DNA of 64,000 nucleotides from Schlesneria paludicola DSM 18645 (GTDB lineage: Bacteria; Planctomycetota; Planctomycetia; Planctomycetales; Planctomycetaceae). The stretch is taken from the NCBI RefSeq assembly GCF_000255655.1, contig NZ_JH636435.1:2457417-2521416 (forward strand), given 5' to 3'. Position 1 is the stretch's first letter. Each line of letters opens with the position of its first letter. Shown piece after piece: positions 18,654 through 28,807 of the stretch. The position numbers and the translations under genes are program-made. A model generated the notes under the pieces. It saw only the letters and a program-made list of their open reading frames with translations. It searched no databases and was not told the DNA's origin.

Positions 18654-21600
18654 ATGTTTTCGCGATTCTTTATCGACAGACCGATCTTCGCCTCTGTGCT
18701 CTCGATCCTGATCACACTGGCTGGCGGGATCGCCGTATTCGAACTGCCAATTGCACAGTATCCCCCCGTCGCACCGCCAACGGTACAGGTCGACTGTAAC
18801 TACCCGGGGGCCAGCGCGCAAGTGGTCGCCCAGACCGTCGCGGCGCCGATTGAACAACAGGTCAACGGTGTCGAAAACATGCTTTACATGTCGTCGCAAA
18901 GCACCAGCGACGGGTCATACACACTCACCGTCACCTTCAAGCCGGGTGTGAACCTGAACCTGGCGCAAGTGCTGGTTCAAAATCGTGTCAGCCTGGCGAT
19001 TCCGCTGCTGCCCGATGTCGTCCGGCAGACGGGCGTCACCACCAAGAAACGCTCGCCAGATATCCTATTAACCGTCAGCATTAACTGTCCCGATGAGCGC
19101 TATGATCAGTTGTATCTGAGCAACTTCGCATTGATGCGGATTAAGGACGAATTGTCCCGATTGCCCGGCATCAGCGAAGTGCTGGTCTTCGGCCAGCGCG
19201 ACTACAGCATGCGCGTGTGGGTTGATCCCGATAAACTTTCGACGCTGGGTCTTGCGGTCAGTGATGTCGTGAACGCGCTGCGTCAGGAAAACCTCGACGT
19301 GGCATCGGGCTATTTCGGACAGTCGCCAACTCCATCATCCGAATCAGGAGGTGCACCCACACACCAGATGCCGCTCGATATCCTGGGCCGCTTGTCCACG
19401 GTCGAGGAGTTCGAACAGGTCGTCGTTCGCTCCGGCGCGGACGGCGAACTCTTGTGCATCAAAGATATCGGCCGGGTCGAGATGGGAGCCAGGTCACAGG
19501 ACGTCAGCAACCGCTTCGACAGCAAACCGACCGTGGGTCTGGCCATCTTCCAATTGCCAGACGCCAACGCCCTTGAAACGGCGGACCTGGTCAAAGAAAA
19601 GATGCATGTTCTATCGCAGACGTTTCCCGATGGTGTGCGGTATGACATTGGTTACGACACAACCCCGTTCATTCGTGAGTCGATCGAAGAAGTCGTGAAG
19701 GCACTTCGCGATTCTGTGATTCTGGTCGCCATCGTGGTTCTGGTGTTCTTGCAGGGGTGGCGTGCAGCCATTATCCCCCTGATTGCAGTCCCCGTGGCGA
19801 TCATCGGCACCTTTGCCGCCATGGCGATGACTCAATTCAGCATCAATAACTTGACGCTGTTCGGACTGGTACTCGCGATCGGAATCGTGGTCGACGACGC
19901 GATCGTCGTCGTCGAGGCGGTTGAACATTACATCGAGAAAGGCCTGTCCCCCCGACAGGCCGCCATCAGCGCGATGGATGAAGTCTCGGGCCCTGTCATC
20001 GCTGTCGGCCTGGTGCTGAGTGCCGTATTTATCCCGTGCGCGTTCCTGACCGGAATCGTGGGGCAATTCTTTCGCCAATTTGCGCTCACCATCGCCATCT
20101 CGACGATTATCTCCACATTCAACTCGCTGACACTCAGCCCGGCCCTAGCCGCACTCCTGCTGAAACCAAAGTCTCAAGGCCGTGATCCACTGACGTGGCT
20201 GATTGACGTTCTGTTCGGTTGGTTCTTCTGGCTGTTCAATCGTACGTTCCGCGCATCGACTCGAGTTTACATTTCGATTGTCGGGCGCATGTTGCGAGTT
20301 CCTGCGCTGGTTCTCATCGTCTATGTCGGCCTGCTGGGACTGACTTATTGGGGCTTTCAGCGATTGCCAACGGGGTTCATCCCGACACAGGACAAAGGTT
20401 ACTTCATTGCCAGCGTTCAATTGCCAGACTCGACGGCCGCGGTCCGAACGCGCGACGTGATTGCCCGGATTGAAAAAATTGCCCTGGAAACGCCCGGTAT
20501 CAAAAACGTGAACTCGGTCGCTGGCAATTCCTTCGTGCTCAGCGCATACGGCTCCAACTTCGGTTCGATGTTCATCATTCTGAAGAACTTTGAGGATCGC
20601 CATGACAAGTCGATGTCGGCCGATGAAATCCTGAAGACCCTGCGTAAGAGGTATGCCGCCGAAATTCCCGACGCCGTGGTCAACGTCTTCCCGCCACCGG
20701 CTGTGAGCGGACTCGGTCGAGCAGGGGGCTTCAAGCTAATGATCGAGGATCGCGGCGATGTCCGTCTGCAGAATCTTCAGCAGCAGACCGACAACATCGT
20801 GAATAAAGGAAACCTGGGTGAATCGGACAAACCCCAGTCATTGATTGGATTGTTTACCGTCTATAAAGCGAACTCACCGCAGTTGTTTGTTGATATCAAT
20901 CGTCGCGCCTGCCTGACGCAGGGAATCAACTTGAACGACGTCTTCGGTACGCTTCAGGCCTATCTCGGATCGAGATACGTCAATAACTTCAATCGATTCG
21001 GTCGGACCTGGCAGGTTGTCGTGCAAGCCGATGCCCAGTTCCGCGACGAAATTCGCGACGTCAGCCGGCTACGAGTTCGCAATCGTAACCAAGAAATGGT
21101 CCCGATTGGCTCCGTCGCGGCAGTGAATGAAATTAGCTCGCCGCTGGTGCTGACCCGTTACAACATGTACCCCGCAGCCGCCATCAACGGAAACGTTGTC
21201 GCGGGGTTCAGTACCGGACAGGCGATCGCACAGGTCGAAGAACTTTGTCGTCGCGAACTCCCCAGCGATATGGCGTACGAATGGACCGAGATCACCTATC
21301 TGGAACGACTCACGGGTAACACGGGTCTGTTGGTGTTCGCACTTTCCGTCGTTTTCGTCTTTCTCGTGCTGGCCGCACTGTATGAAAGCTGGTCGCTGCC
21401 ATTGGCCGTGATTCTTGTCGTGCCAATGTGCGTGCTCAGTTCGATCACCGGCGTCGCTGTCGCCGAGATGGATATCAATCTGTTCACCCAGATTGGTTTT
21501 ATTGTGCTAATCGGATTGGCATGTAAGAACGCCATTCTGATCGTCGAATTCGCCAAGTTCCGCCGCGACGAGGGTGTCAATCGACGTGACGCCACGCTTC

Positions 21601-21944
21601 AGGCGTGCGAACTTCGACTGCGGCCGATTCTGATGACCTCGTTCGCATTCATCCTGGGCGTGGTACCGCTGGTCGTCGCACGCGGGGCAGGGGCGGAAAT
21701 GCGGCGTGCCTTGGGAACAGCCGTGTTCAGCGGCATGCTCGGTGTGACATTCTTCGGCATCTTCCTGACGCCGGTCTTTTTCTACGTGATCGATCGTATG
21801 ACCGACTGGAAACTATTTGCGGCACTCTCGCCGGTTCGGATCAGGCAATGGCTTTTCAACACCATCACGGCGGCACCGCTACGCCGCCGACTGGCCCGCA
21901 GTGCGACAAGGTCGCTCGTTTCAAGCGAACCACCTTCCAAGTGA
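18654..21944 (+). CDS. RND multidrug efflux pump (AcrB/MexF, HAE1 family)
   Basis: 1096 residues from the ATG at 18654 (MFSRFFIDRPIFASVLSI, the standard AcrB-family start); an upstream ATG would add 11 unlikely residues. Proton-driven inner-membrane transporter. Present: the porter-domain repeats, PDANALETADLVKEKM, the TM4 acidic pair in AIGIVVDDAIVVVEAVEHY, and the TM10 lysine in IGLACKNAILIVEFAK. Length is slightly above AcrB (1049). It pairs with the upstream adaptor. The likely substrates are amphiphilic drugs or solvents by family; the specific substrate is unknown. Confidence 0.96.
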   Translation: MFSRFFIDRPIFASVLSILITLAGGIAVFELPIAQYPPVAPPTVQVDCNYPGASAQVVAQTVAAPIEQQVNGVENMLYMSSQSTSDGSYTLTVTFKPGVNLNLAQVLVQNRVSLAIPLLPDVVRQTGVTTKKRSPDILLTVSINCPDERYDQLYLSNFALMRIKDELSRLPGISEVLVFGQRDYSMRVWVDPDKLSTLGLAVSDVVNALRQENLDVASGYFGQSPTPSSESGGAPTHQMPLDILGRLSTVEEFEQVVVRSGADGELLCIKDIGRVEMGARSQDVSNRFDSKPTVGLAIFQLPDANALETADLVKEKMHVLSQTFPDGVRYDIGYDTTPFIRESIEEVVKALRDSVILVAIVVLVFLQGWRAAIIPLIAVPVAIIGTFAAMAMTQFSINNLTLFGLVLAIGIVVDDAIVVVEAVEHYIEKGLSPRQAAISAMDEVSGPVIAVGLVLSAVFIPCAFLTGIVGQFFRQFALTIAISTIISTFNSLTLSPALAALLLKPKSQGRDPLTWLIDVLFGWFFWLFNRTFRASTRVYISIVGRMLRVPALVLIVYVGLLGLTYWGFQRLPTGFIPTQDKGYFIASVQLPDSTAAVRTRDVIARIEKIALETPGIKNVNSVAGNSFVLSAYGSNFGSMFIILKNFEDRHDKSMSADEILKTLRKRYAAEIPDAVVNVFPPPAVSGLGRAGGFKLMIEDRGDVRLQNLQQQTDNIVNKGNLGESDKPQSLIGLFTVYKANSPQLFVDINRRACLTQGINLNDVFGTLQAYLGSRYVNNFNRFGRTWQVVVQADAQFRDEIRDVSRLRVRNRNQEMVPIGSVAAVNEISSPLVLTRYNMYPAAAINGNVVAGFSTGQAIAQVEELCRRELPSDMAYEWTEITYLERLTGNTGLLVFALSVVFVFLVLAALYESWSLPLAVILVVPMCVLSSITGVAVAEMDINLFTQIGFIVLIGLACKNAILIVEFAKFRRDEGVNRRDATLQACELRLRPILMTSFAFILGVVPLVVARGAGAEMRRALGTAVFSGMLGVTFFGIFLTPVFFYVIDRMTDWKLFAALSPVRIRQWLFNTITAAPLRRRLARSATRSLVSSEPPSK

Positions 21945-21998
21945 TTTGTGGAATTGTGCGACAACACACTCTGCCTGCCGACGTCACGGCAAAAACCA

Positions 21999-22436
21999 CT
22001 ACTGAATCGCGGCAGTCATCGCAGCAAAGATGCGCGACGATGGGCGACGGAGTAGATTCTGATCGTCCGCAAAGGCGCTGATCGCTTCCATACGTGTCTC
22101 GCGGATTTGAAACGCGGCCTGCATCCCCGTATCCGCTATGGTGTCCAGAATTCCTGGCATCATTCGGCACAGGATGACTGTTCCGCCATACGTCGACATC
22201 GTCTCCGAAAATGCACGCAGCATCGCAAGTCCCCAATCATCGATCTGGCGAAGTGCCTTCATATCCAGCACGACTTGAATCGGGTCACTCGTCAGCTTTA
22301 GAAATTCGACCAACTCAAACAGGTCATCAGAGACACGCTCGAAATTCGATCCCACCACGCCAGAAACGGTGAAACTGACCACCGTGACTTCGCGAACCTG
22401 CTCCAGATAAAACGATTGATGAGTGACCAAGGTCAT
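21999..22436 (-). CDS. STAS-domain protein (anti-sigma factor antagonist type)
   Basis: 145 residues. The ATG at 22436 has a strong GGGAGGT site seven bases upstream, and its ATGA overlaps the stop of the preceding gene, so the pair is translationally coupled. A single STAS domain spans nearly the whole protein: EVTVVSFTVSGVVGSNFERVSDDLFELVEFL, then PIQVVLDMKALRQIDDWGLAMLRAF and GGTVILCRMMPGILDTIADTGM. The position usually holding a phosphorylatable Ser (D.s.v.fidSsGl) reads QIDDWGLAML, so the Ser is replaced and classic phospho-switching is doubtful. A structural or scaffold role is possible. Confidence 0.8.
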   Translation of the reverse strand: MTLVTHQSFYLEQVREVTVVSFTVSGVVGSNFERVSDDLFELVEFLKLTSDPIQVVLDMKALRQIDDWGLAMLRAFSETMSTYGGTVILCRMMPGILDTIADTGMQAAFQIRETRMEAISAFADDQNLLRRPSSRIFAAMTAAIQ

Positions 22437-22708
22437 TTCTGAACCTCCCGGAAACGTTGTGAGGGCTGTCGTACGGAAATCGTCAGAGAAACGTCCGCTG
22501 GTGCAATTCGTTCGTGAACGGCCCACTCGGCCAGTTGTCCCACAAACCGCGAATGAGCGATCGCCGAAACGCGCAAGCGACCATCAAAGCCCTGACTCAC
22601 ATTCAGATCGTGCAATCGACCAAATGTCCGATCACGAATGTGACTCATCAGTTCGTGAATCACGACAGGCGATTCATGCAGTGCAGACGACGTGCGGAGT
22701 GATGACAT
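22433..22708 (-). CDS. Small BON-like protein coupled to the STAS gene
   Basis: 91 residues from the ATG at 22708, with AAGG eight bases upstream. After a short N-terminus, RDRTFGRLHDLNVSQGFDGRLRVSAIAHSRFVGQLAEWAVHERIAPADVSLTISV fits the small planctomycete BON-like pattern (a beta strand G.l.v.g.a.s...kqLAe.av). No signal peptide is seen. The stop overlaps the STAS start codon. The function is not known; coupling suggests the two products act together. Confidence 0.6.
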   Translation of the reverse strand: MSSLRTSSALHESPVVIHELMSHIRDRTFGRLHDLNVSQGFDGRLRVSAIAHSRFVGQLAEWAVHERIAPADVSLTISVRQPSQRFREVQK

Positions 22709-23067
22709 AGCCGACCTTTGAAGATCGCGGGACCGTGTTGCGGTGTGGAATGGAGCAATCCGTTGAAGCGACAACGTAACCCGGGAATGTGAACCGATGA
22801 GGAAGCGCCGGTGAAAAGGTGGAGAAGTTAGTGCGGCTCTGGAAGAAATCCACGTGCGAATCTCGCCAGAACTCAACCGACGCCGTCGAACCGAAACAAC
22901 CAGCGCATTGCCATAGACCATCTGGCATCAACACCTTACGACGAAGCAACCAAGAACCACACCTAACCGCCGCGTGTCATTCCGTCTTGACCACTTTGAC
23001 GCAGACTGATACGAAACCCGGCTCGCAAAACCCAGTCCCCTTTGAATCACCGGCTGAGACCGTTTCC
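22709..23067. other. Divergent promoter region
   Basis: 359 bp between the minus-strand BON-like gene and the plus-strand barrel gene. Open frames cross it upstream of both chosen starts but look non-coding. No palindrome or clear promoter stands out. Confidence 0.4.
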
Positions 23068-24249
23068 ATGCGACAGTGCCTCGTTTTGGCATGGCTGCTC
23101 GGCCTTTGTTCGGCGGCCGATGCGACCGACGACGATCTCGAAGGGGTCGTCCGCGCCACTTCGTTTCGTCGCTCGTCATTCGACGGTCTGAAGCCCATCG
23201 CGAACAACGCCACATTTCAGTTGACAACAAATGTCGCAGCGGACGATCAGCTGGTCCGATTCGTCGCGTCGACACAGGATGAGGAATCGGGAGCCGTTCG
23301 CCGCTTCGCAGAGGCTGGTTCCAGTCAATTTTCCGCCCCCGCACCGATCGATGACGGGGTCGTTGAACAGATTTTTCCACCGCGAGCTGCGGATCCTCCG
23401 CGAACATTCTCTACCGAAGCCATACCGCTCGACAATGCACCGCGCCAGTTCGATGTGGCTTCTGAACAGGACGAAAACAAGAAACTTGCCGCGAACCGCA
23501 CATCATTTGGCTGGATCGCTGGCTCGAATGATCAATTGGGAATGCTGGAGCTCGACTTTGAACCGCTCTCGCGAACACGTTTCGTCCCACCCAATCCACG
23601 CACATTTTCGATCGATACGACGTTTGGCGCGAAGTGGCTGAACGGCCCAAGCACCACGGATTTGCCACCACAACTCTTCGACATCCTGATCAATCTGGGG
23701 ACGACGCATCGCATCAGCCGTCGAACCATCGTTGATGCGATGCTTTCCCCCGGTTGGTACACCGACTTCTCCAATAAGGGAATTGAAGCGTTTCGCTTGC
23801 CGTGGCACGTCATTTCGTACTCCCAAACGTTTGACAGCTGCCAGACCGTACTCGGTGTCACCGACCTGGCACGAGATGACATCCATTTGCTTCCCGTCGT
23901 CGGTCTGATCTTTGCCACCCCTGAAAGCGACCTGCGGCTGGATCTCGTCTTTCCCAAACCTCGCGTCGCCTGGCGTTGCTATCGCGGAGGAAAGGATGAA
24001 GGTTGGCTCTACATGGGCGGCGAACTGGGAGGCGGCTCGTGGGCGATCAGCCGTGCCGACCGTTCATACGATGTCGTCACCTACCGCGACTACCGACTGA
24101 CAACGGGTTTTGAAGCGCGATCGAGCAAGGGGCACGCCACGCGTGTCGAAGCCGGCTGGGTCTTCAACAGGTCGGTCAGCTACCGCTCAGAGATCGGCAA
24201 CTATTCGCCCACCGACAGTCTGATGATTCGAATCTCATCGGACTATTGA
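23068..24249 (+). CDS. Outer-membrane barrel protein, DUF6268-like
   Basis: 393 residues. The ATG at 23068 gives a clean signal peptide (MRQCLVLAWLLGLCSAADA); the frame is open 249 bp upstream but without signal character. After an acidic linker come alternating amphipathic strands (FSIDTTFGAKWLNGP, RRTIVDAMLSPGWYTDF, DDIHLLPVVGLIFATP, LRLDLVFPKPRVAWRC, GWLYMGGELGGGSWAI) and a C-terminal SLMIRISSDY ending in aromatic Tyr, as expected for a barrel. The layout is like planctomycete DUF6268-type proteins. No substrate is known. Confidence 0.6.
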   Translation: MRQCLVLAWLLGLCSAADATDDDLEGVVRATSFRRSSFDGLKPIANNATFQLTTNVAADDQLVRFVASTQDEESGAVRRFAEAGSSQFSAPAPIDDGVVEQIFPPRAADPPRTFSTEAIPLDNAPRQFDVASEQDENKKLAANRTSFGWIAGSNDQLGMLELDFEPLSRTRFVPPNPRTFSIDTTFGAKWLNGPSTTDLPPQLFDILINLGTTHRISRRTIVDAMLSPGWYTDFSNKGIEAFRLPWHVISYSQTFDSCQTVLGVTDLARDDIHLLPVVGLIFATPESDLRLDLVFPKPRVAWRCYRGGKDEGWLYMGGELGGGSWAISRADRSYDVVTYRDYRLTTGFEARSSKGHATRVEAGWVFNRSVSYRSEIGNYSPTDSLMIRISSDY

Positions 24250-24411
24250 TGGATGATTCAAGGCCACTCCGCGAAGCACAGTTGAACAGACTTGGCACAC
24301 ACCAGCGGTGACCAACGATTGGAACGGGGGACGACCGGGCGCCTTGGGATTCGCAATGTCATCGCGTTGCCGAATCCGTGCGAAACCAGTCCTAGTGCTT
24401 CCAATAAGCGG

Positions 24412-25995
24412 TTAGGGAGCAACCAGATACCCTGCGGCCACTTGCTGGAATTCTTCGATTTGCCGACGCTGCCAGGCGTCATCCTGCTGCAATTCTTTCG
24501 CCATGATCTCGGCCACGATCGGCGCCATTTCCAGGGCGGCTCGAGCATTCAAAAAGAGAGCACGAGTACGTCGTGCGAGGACATCTTCAACCGTTCGTGC
24601 CATTTCATGACGAACGGCCCAAACCACTTCCGCAAGGATGTAGGGAAGGGCGGGATGCAATTGAGCCGCTAGCCGTGAATCAGACTTTGCCAGCAGCGCA
24701 ATCAGTTCCGCATCGGTTCCATAGACGGCCAGGTGACTCGCATACTCTCCGGCCGGCCGAGCTCCGTTTCGGTCCGATCCGTGAATCGACAACGCCTTTG
24801 TCACACACGGCCGATCCTCAAGCTGCGCCAGTGTGGCAGCATGATTGACGCAGTCTTCAGCCATATTGCGATAAGTTGTCCATTTCCCCCCTGCAATCGT
24901 CAATAGCCCCGAACTATCGATGTGGATCGTGTGGTCGCGCGACAGCTTTGCCGTACTTTTGGCGTCGCCACTGCGAACGAGGGGACGAATGCCGACAAAG
25001 ACACTCAGAATGTCGGCTCGCGTCGGCGGCTTCTCCAGATAGCGGCCCGCAGTTTCGAGAATGAAGTTGATCTCATCCTCGGTGGCACGCGGTTCGATCG
25101 GAGTATCGGGAATCGCGACATCGGTGGTTCCAACAACCGTGTGATCGTGCCAGGGGATCGCAAACATCACGCGCCCATCGGGCGTGTGCGGAACCATAAT
25201 GGCGCTGTCGCTCCGCAGAAATGATCGATCAAAAACCAGATGAATTCCCTGACTGGGTGCGATCAAGGCGGCGGCATCAGGATCGGCCATCCGCCGCACG
25301 CGATCGCAAAACGCCCCCGTCGCGTTGACCACCGCGCGCGCCGAGACTTCGAACTCGGCGTTCCCTTCGCAGTCCCGGACGCGAACGCCATTCACAAATC
25401 CATCGTCGTCACGCCTTAAGTCAACGACTTCCGCATAATTCACGAGAGTCGCGCCTTGCTCGACGGCCGTTGTCACCAGATTGATCAGCAACCGAGAGTC
25501 ATCGAACTGACCGTCGTAGTAAACAACGCCCCCTTTCAGACCTTCCGTTTTGATCGTTGGCAATCGTGTCAAGATCTCGTCACGCGACAACACCGTCGTG
25601 GGGCCGAATCGATATCGCCCCGACAACATGTTGTAAACCTTCAGACCGAACCCATAGAAAGGCGATTCCCACCAGGTGTAGCTGGGGACAACGAACGCCA
25701 GATCATGGACCAGATGCGGGGCGTTCTTGCGAAGCAATCCGCGTTCTTTGAGAGCTTCCATGACCAGCGAGATGTTACCCTGTTCGAGATAGCGAACGCC
25801 CCCGTGCACCAGCTTGGTGCTACGGCTCGAAGTCCCTTTGCCGAAATCGTATTGCTCGACGAGTAGCACATCATAACCGCGCGAGGCGGCATCAACAGCA
25901 ACGCCGACTCCCGTCGCTCCACCGCCGATAACGACAAGATCCCAGGGCGTCTTTCGATTCGTCGCTCGCGCGAGCATCTCGGTTCGGCTCATCAT
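24412..25995 (-). CDS. glpD: FAD-dependent glycerol-3-phosphate dehydrogenase
   Basis: 527 residues. Oxidises sn-glycerol 3-phosphate to dihydroxyacetone phosphate at the membrane, passing electrons to quinone. The N-terminal Rossmann motif [27 protein letters not shown] is followed by the family segment [20 protein letters not shown], then [25 protein letters not shown] and [16 protein letters not shown]. The C-terminal helical domain ([26 protein letters not shown]) is complete. Its ATG overlaps the stop of glpK by 4 bp, so both are co-translated. Confidence 0.97.
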   Translation of the reverse strand: MMSRTEMLARATNRKTPWDLVVIGGGATGVGVAVDAASRGYDVLLVEQYDFGKGTSSRSTKLVHGGVRYLEQGNISLVMEALKERGLLRKNAPHLVHDLAFVVPSYTWWESPFYGFGLKVYNMLSGRYRFGPTTVLSRDEILTRLPTIKTEGLKGGVVYYDGQFDDSRLLINLVTTAVEQGATLVNYAEVVDLRRDDDGFVNGVRVRDCEGNAEFEVSARAVVNATGAFCDRVRRMADPDAAALIAPSQGIHLVFDRSFLRSDSAIMVPHTPDGRVMFAIPWHDHTVVGTTDVAIPDTPIEPRATEDEINFILETAGRYLEKPPTRADILSVFVGIRPLVRSGDAKSTAKLSRDHTIHIDSSGLLTIAGGKWTTYRNMAEDCVNHAATLAQLEDRPCVTKALSIHGSDRNGARPAGEYASHLAVYGTDAELIALLAKSDSRLAAQLHPALPYILAEVVWAVRHEMARTVEDVLARRTRALFLNARAALEMAPIVAEIMAKELQQDDAWQRRQIEEFQQVAAGYLVAP

Positions 25996-27488
25996 GATTC
26001 ACCGCCTTCCCAACCCTGACATCGGGTGACGGCCCGCCGCCAACGCTCGCGAGACTCGGCCACTTGCGACGCCGCCAATTGCGGTTCGAAACGTTTGTCG
26101 ATTTGTTCGAGTTCCGCCAATTGAGGCAGACCGGTCCAGACCCCCACCGCCAGTCCGGCGAGAAAGGCAGCCCCCTGTGCCGTGATCTCACTACTGGACG
26201 GGCGGATCAGAGGCACCCCCAACAGATCCGCCTGGAATTGCATCAGCAGGTCATCGCGAGTCGCACCGCCGTCCACTCGCATTTCATGCAATCGAACCCC
26301 AGAATCACGCTGCATCGCTTCCGCCAGATCGGCAACCTGATGGGCAATCGACTCAACCGCAGCCCGCGCCACGTGCGCCGCTGTTGACCCGCGAGTCAGT
26401 CCGATAATCATCCCCCGTGCATTCGCATCCCAGTAAGGAGCGCCAAGCCCGGCGAACGCAGGTACGAACGTCACTCCACCACTGTCTGGAACAGAACTCG
26501 CAAGCGCCTGAACATCGACCGACGATTCAATGACGCCCAGTCCATCGCGCAGCCACTGCACAACCGCCCCGCCGATAAATACGCTTCCCTCAAGCGCGTA
26601 GCCAATTTGGCCGCTTGAGGTCGCGGCAATCGTGGTAATCAAGCGATTCTTTGACGCGACGGCCACCTCGCCGGTGTGCTGCAGCATGAAGCATCCCGTG
26701 CCGTACGTCGTCTTTGTCTCACCGCGTTTTAGACAGAGTTGTCCAAACAAGGCTCCTTGTTGATCACCGGCGATCCCCGCGATGGGAATCGCCGAACCGA
26801 ACAGTTGCGGAACAGCTTCTCCCACAACTTCAGACGACCCGCAGACATCCGGCAACAGCCCACGCGGAATCCGGAAAAGCGTCAGAAGTTCATCGTCCCA
26901 CTGGCGCGTATGGATATTGAAGAGCAGTGTTCGCGACGCATTCGTCAGGTCGGTGACATGCCGTGTGCCGTTCGTCATTTTCCAGATCAGCCAACTATCA
27001 ATCGTGCCGAAGGCCAATCGCCCAGCCTCCGCCCGCTTTCGAGCATCCGGAACATGATCCAGAATCCAGGCAATTTTCGTGGCCGAGAAGTACGCGTCGA
27101 GCACCAGTCCCGTTCTCTCTTGAATTACCTTGTCAGCCCCTTGTTTCCTTAGCACGTCACAGGCATCCGCCGTCCGACGATCCTGCCAGACGATGGCGTG
27201 GCAGATCGGATGCCCCGTGTCCCGATCCCAGACGACCGTCGTTTCACGCTGGTTCGAGATCCCAATCGCGGCAATGTCGCGCGCATTCAGTTTTGTCTGC
27301 TCAAGCACCCCCTTGGCGACTGCCAATTGATTCGTCCAAATCTCCTCGGCATCGTGTTCAACCCACCCTGGCTTGGGGAAATGTTGAGTGAACTCTTTCT
27401 GCGCGATGCCGAGAACGACACCTGCCTGGTCAAACACAACCGCGCGACAACTGGTTGTACCTTCGTCGAGCGCAAGCACGAATGGCAT
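25992..27488 (-). CDS. glpK: Glycerol kinase
   Basis: 498 residues from the ATG at 27488 ([20 protein letters not shown]), with GGAGA just upstream. Phosphorylates glycerol with ATP. FGGY-family features: [84 protein letters not shown] and [24 protein letters not shown]. First gene of a glpK-glpD unit; no glpF or regulator gene is adjacent. A palindrome 62 bp upstream is a candidate operator. Confidence 0.97.
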   Translation of the reverse strand: MPFVLALDEGTTSCRAVVFDQAGVVLGIAQKEFTQHFPKPGWVEHDAEEIWTNQLAVAKGVLEQTKLNARDIAAIGISNQRETTVVWDRDTGHPICHAIVWQDRRTADACDVLRKQGADKVIQERTGLVLDAYFSATKIAWILDHVPDARKRAEAGRLAFGTIDSWLIWKMTNGTRHVTDLTNASRTLLFNIHTRQWDDELLTLFRIPRGLLPDVCGSSEVVGEAVPQLFGSAIPIAGIAGDQQGALFGQLCLKRGETKTTYGTGCFMLQHTGEVAVASKNRLITTIAATSSGQIGYALEGSVFIGGAVVQWLRDGLGVIESSVDVQALASSVPDSGGVTFVPAFAGLGAPYWDANARGMIIGLTRGSTAAHVARAAVESIAHQVADLAEAMQRDSGVRLHEMRVDGGATRDDLLMQFQADLLGVPLIRPSSSEITAQGAAFLAGLAVGVWTGLPQLAELEQIDKRFEPQLAASQVAESRERWRRAVTRCQGWEGGES

Positions 27489-27549
27489 GGCAATCTCCAG
27501 CCGAAAACAACGGTCATAATTCGGGATGATGAGATGATACAGCACGCCG

Positions 27550-27574
27550 ATGATTCACCGAAATGGTGAATCAT
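27550..27574. promoter_or_regulatory. Palindrome upstream of glpK, candidate operator
   Basis: Perfect inverted repeat ATGATTCACC (27550-27559) and GGTGAATCAT (27565-27574) with a 5-bp spacer, 62 bp upstream of the glpK start. There is no following T-run, and a TATCAT-like -10 lies between it and glpK. Its size and place suit a dimeric repressor. It is equidistant enough to act on the K+ channel gene instead. Confidence 0.5.
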
Positions 27575-27809
27575 TTAATTGAATGAAGATCGCAGACCCG
27601 AGAATCGCGAGGCACGGACAAACGGCCGCAAAAGAAATCTTTCGTCATGGCACACCCCGCACCGAAGTCAATCATTTGTCCCAGAGACATCGAGTTCGCT
27701 AGTGTATGGCACTTCCATTCCGAGTTGCCGCGGACACCGTCAGTCGCCCGAGTTCCCACGTCCGCCGCTTTCGCCCCCGCAGCGCCCCAATCCTGTCTGG
27801 ACGCATCAG

Positions 27810-28520
27810 ATGAACTCATTCGCGGAGTATCGCTTTTCCATCCTGCTCGTCGCGATGGTTGTGCTGAACATCACGCGCACGGCGTCCGTGGGAGTGATTG
27901 ATCACCCACTGTTCCTCAACCTCATTGGCATGGGTGTGCTCGTCTTCGCCATTTCTGCCTTGAGTTTTGAACCCCGATCACGCGCCATCTCGCTCATTCT
28001 CGGCGTGCCCGCCATTGGCTTGACGCTTTTTCGCAACTTCTTCACAGGAAACACGGAACTGCTTGTGTCAAACCTGGGACGCATCATCGGAATCGTATTT
28101 CTCGTGTTCACGATCGCCGTGATCTTGCGAACCCTCATCACACAACCAACCGTAACGCGAGACAGCATTGCGGGGGCGTTCTGCGGCTACACATTGATCG
28201 GAGTGGCCTTCGCCGAGGCGTATTGCCTGCTGGAAACACTCGCTCCAGGATCGTTCCAAGTTGGCAACCTGAAGTCCGACTGGACGCATGACCCTGTTTC
28301 GCGCTGGTATATGCTTGAGTACTTCAGCTTTACGACCATGACGACTCTCGGGTTTGGCGATGTCTTGCCCGCGTCCCCAATCGCGCGCTGCCTGACCGTA
28401 TGGGAAGCCATCTGTGGCCAGTTCTACCTTGCGGTTCTCGTTGCTGGTCTGGTCAACCTGCGCGGATCACGCATGGTCTCGTCTCTCGATTCCGGCAGCG
28501 AACGTCTGAAAACTCGCTAA
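27810..28520 (+). CDS. Two-pore-helix potassium channel-like membrane protein
   Basis: 236 residues from the ATG at 27810; the frame is open to 27579 but that part is Arg/Pro-rich and unlikely. About six hydrophobic helices: four in the first 115 residues, then the channel module: GAFCGYTLIGVAFAEAYCLLE, a pore loop YFSFTTMTTLGFGDVLPASPIARCLT and WEAICGQFYLAVLVAGLV. TLGFGD is the K+ selectivity filter (consensus TVGYGD/TxGFGD). No RCK or cyclic-nucleotide domain follows, so gating is unclear. It is divergent from glpK. Confidence 0.85.
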   Translation: MNSFAEYRFSILLVAMVVLNITRTASVGVIDHPLFLNLIGMGVLVFAISALSFEPRSRAISLILGVPAIGLTLFRNFFTGNTELLVSNLGRIIGIVFLVFTIAVILRTLITQPTVTRDSIAGAFCGYTLIGVAFAEAYCLLETLAPGSFQVGNLKSDWTHDPVSRWYMLEYFSFTTMTTLGFGDVLPASPIARCLTVWEAICGQFYLAVLVAGLVNLRGSRMVSSLDSGSERLKTR

Positions 28521-28705
28521 CACCGCTACCACCGGACGTCGACGAGCGGAACCACAGAATCACCGCCGTAGACTGCACAAAAGAATTGAGTTCGCGATCT
28601 CTCAAACTAGATAGTCATTAGGTCACGTGAAATCGTGGCGACATCGACCATCAGGCCAGAGAACGCCGCACAGGCGTATACCGAATCTTCGACAAGATTC
28701 CGGCC
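28521..28705. other. Intergenic spacer
   Basis: 185 bp between the channel gene and a dispersed repeat. Nothing recognisable is seen. Confidence 0.3.
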
Positions 28706-28805
28706 TAACAGTTTGCTGAAATCACGGAGACTGGCTCCGAACAAGAACGTCAGGCATCGCGAAGACCAAGGTGCCTCTGCCTCTCTCTTGATTTCAACAG
28801 TCTGC
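28706..28805. repeat. Dispersed palindromic repeat, family A copy 1
   Basis: About 100 bp. The ends are an imperfect inverted pair (AACAGTTTGCTGAAAT near 28707 and ATTTCAACAGTCTGC near 28791), with the family core CGGAGACTGGCTCCG near 28725 and AAGGTGCCTCTGCC near 28768. It ends next to the ATG of the glycosyltransferase gene. The other copies are at 39396, 51173 (reversed), 53351 and 59078. Confidence 0.65.
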
Positions 28806-28807
28806 GA

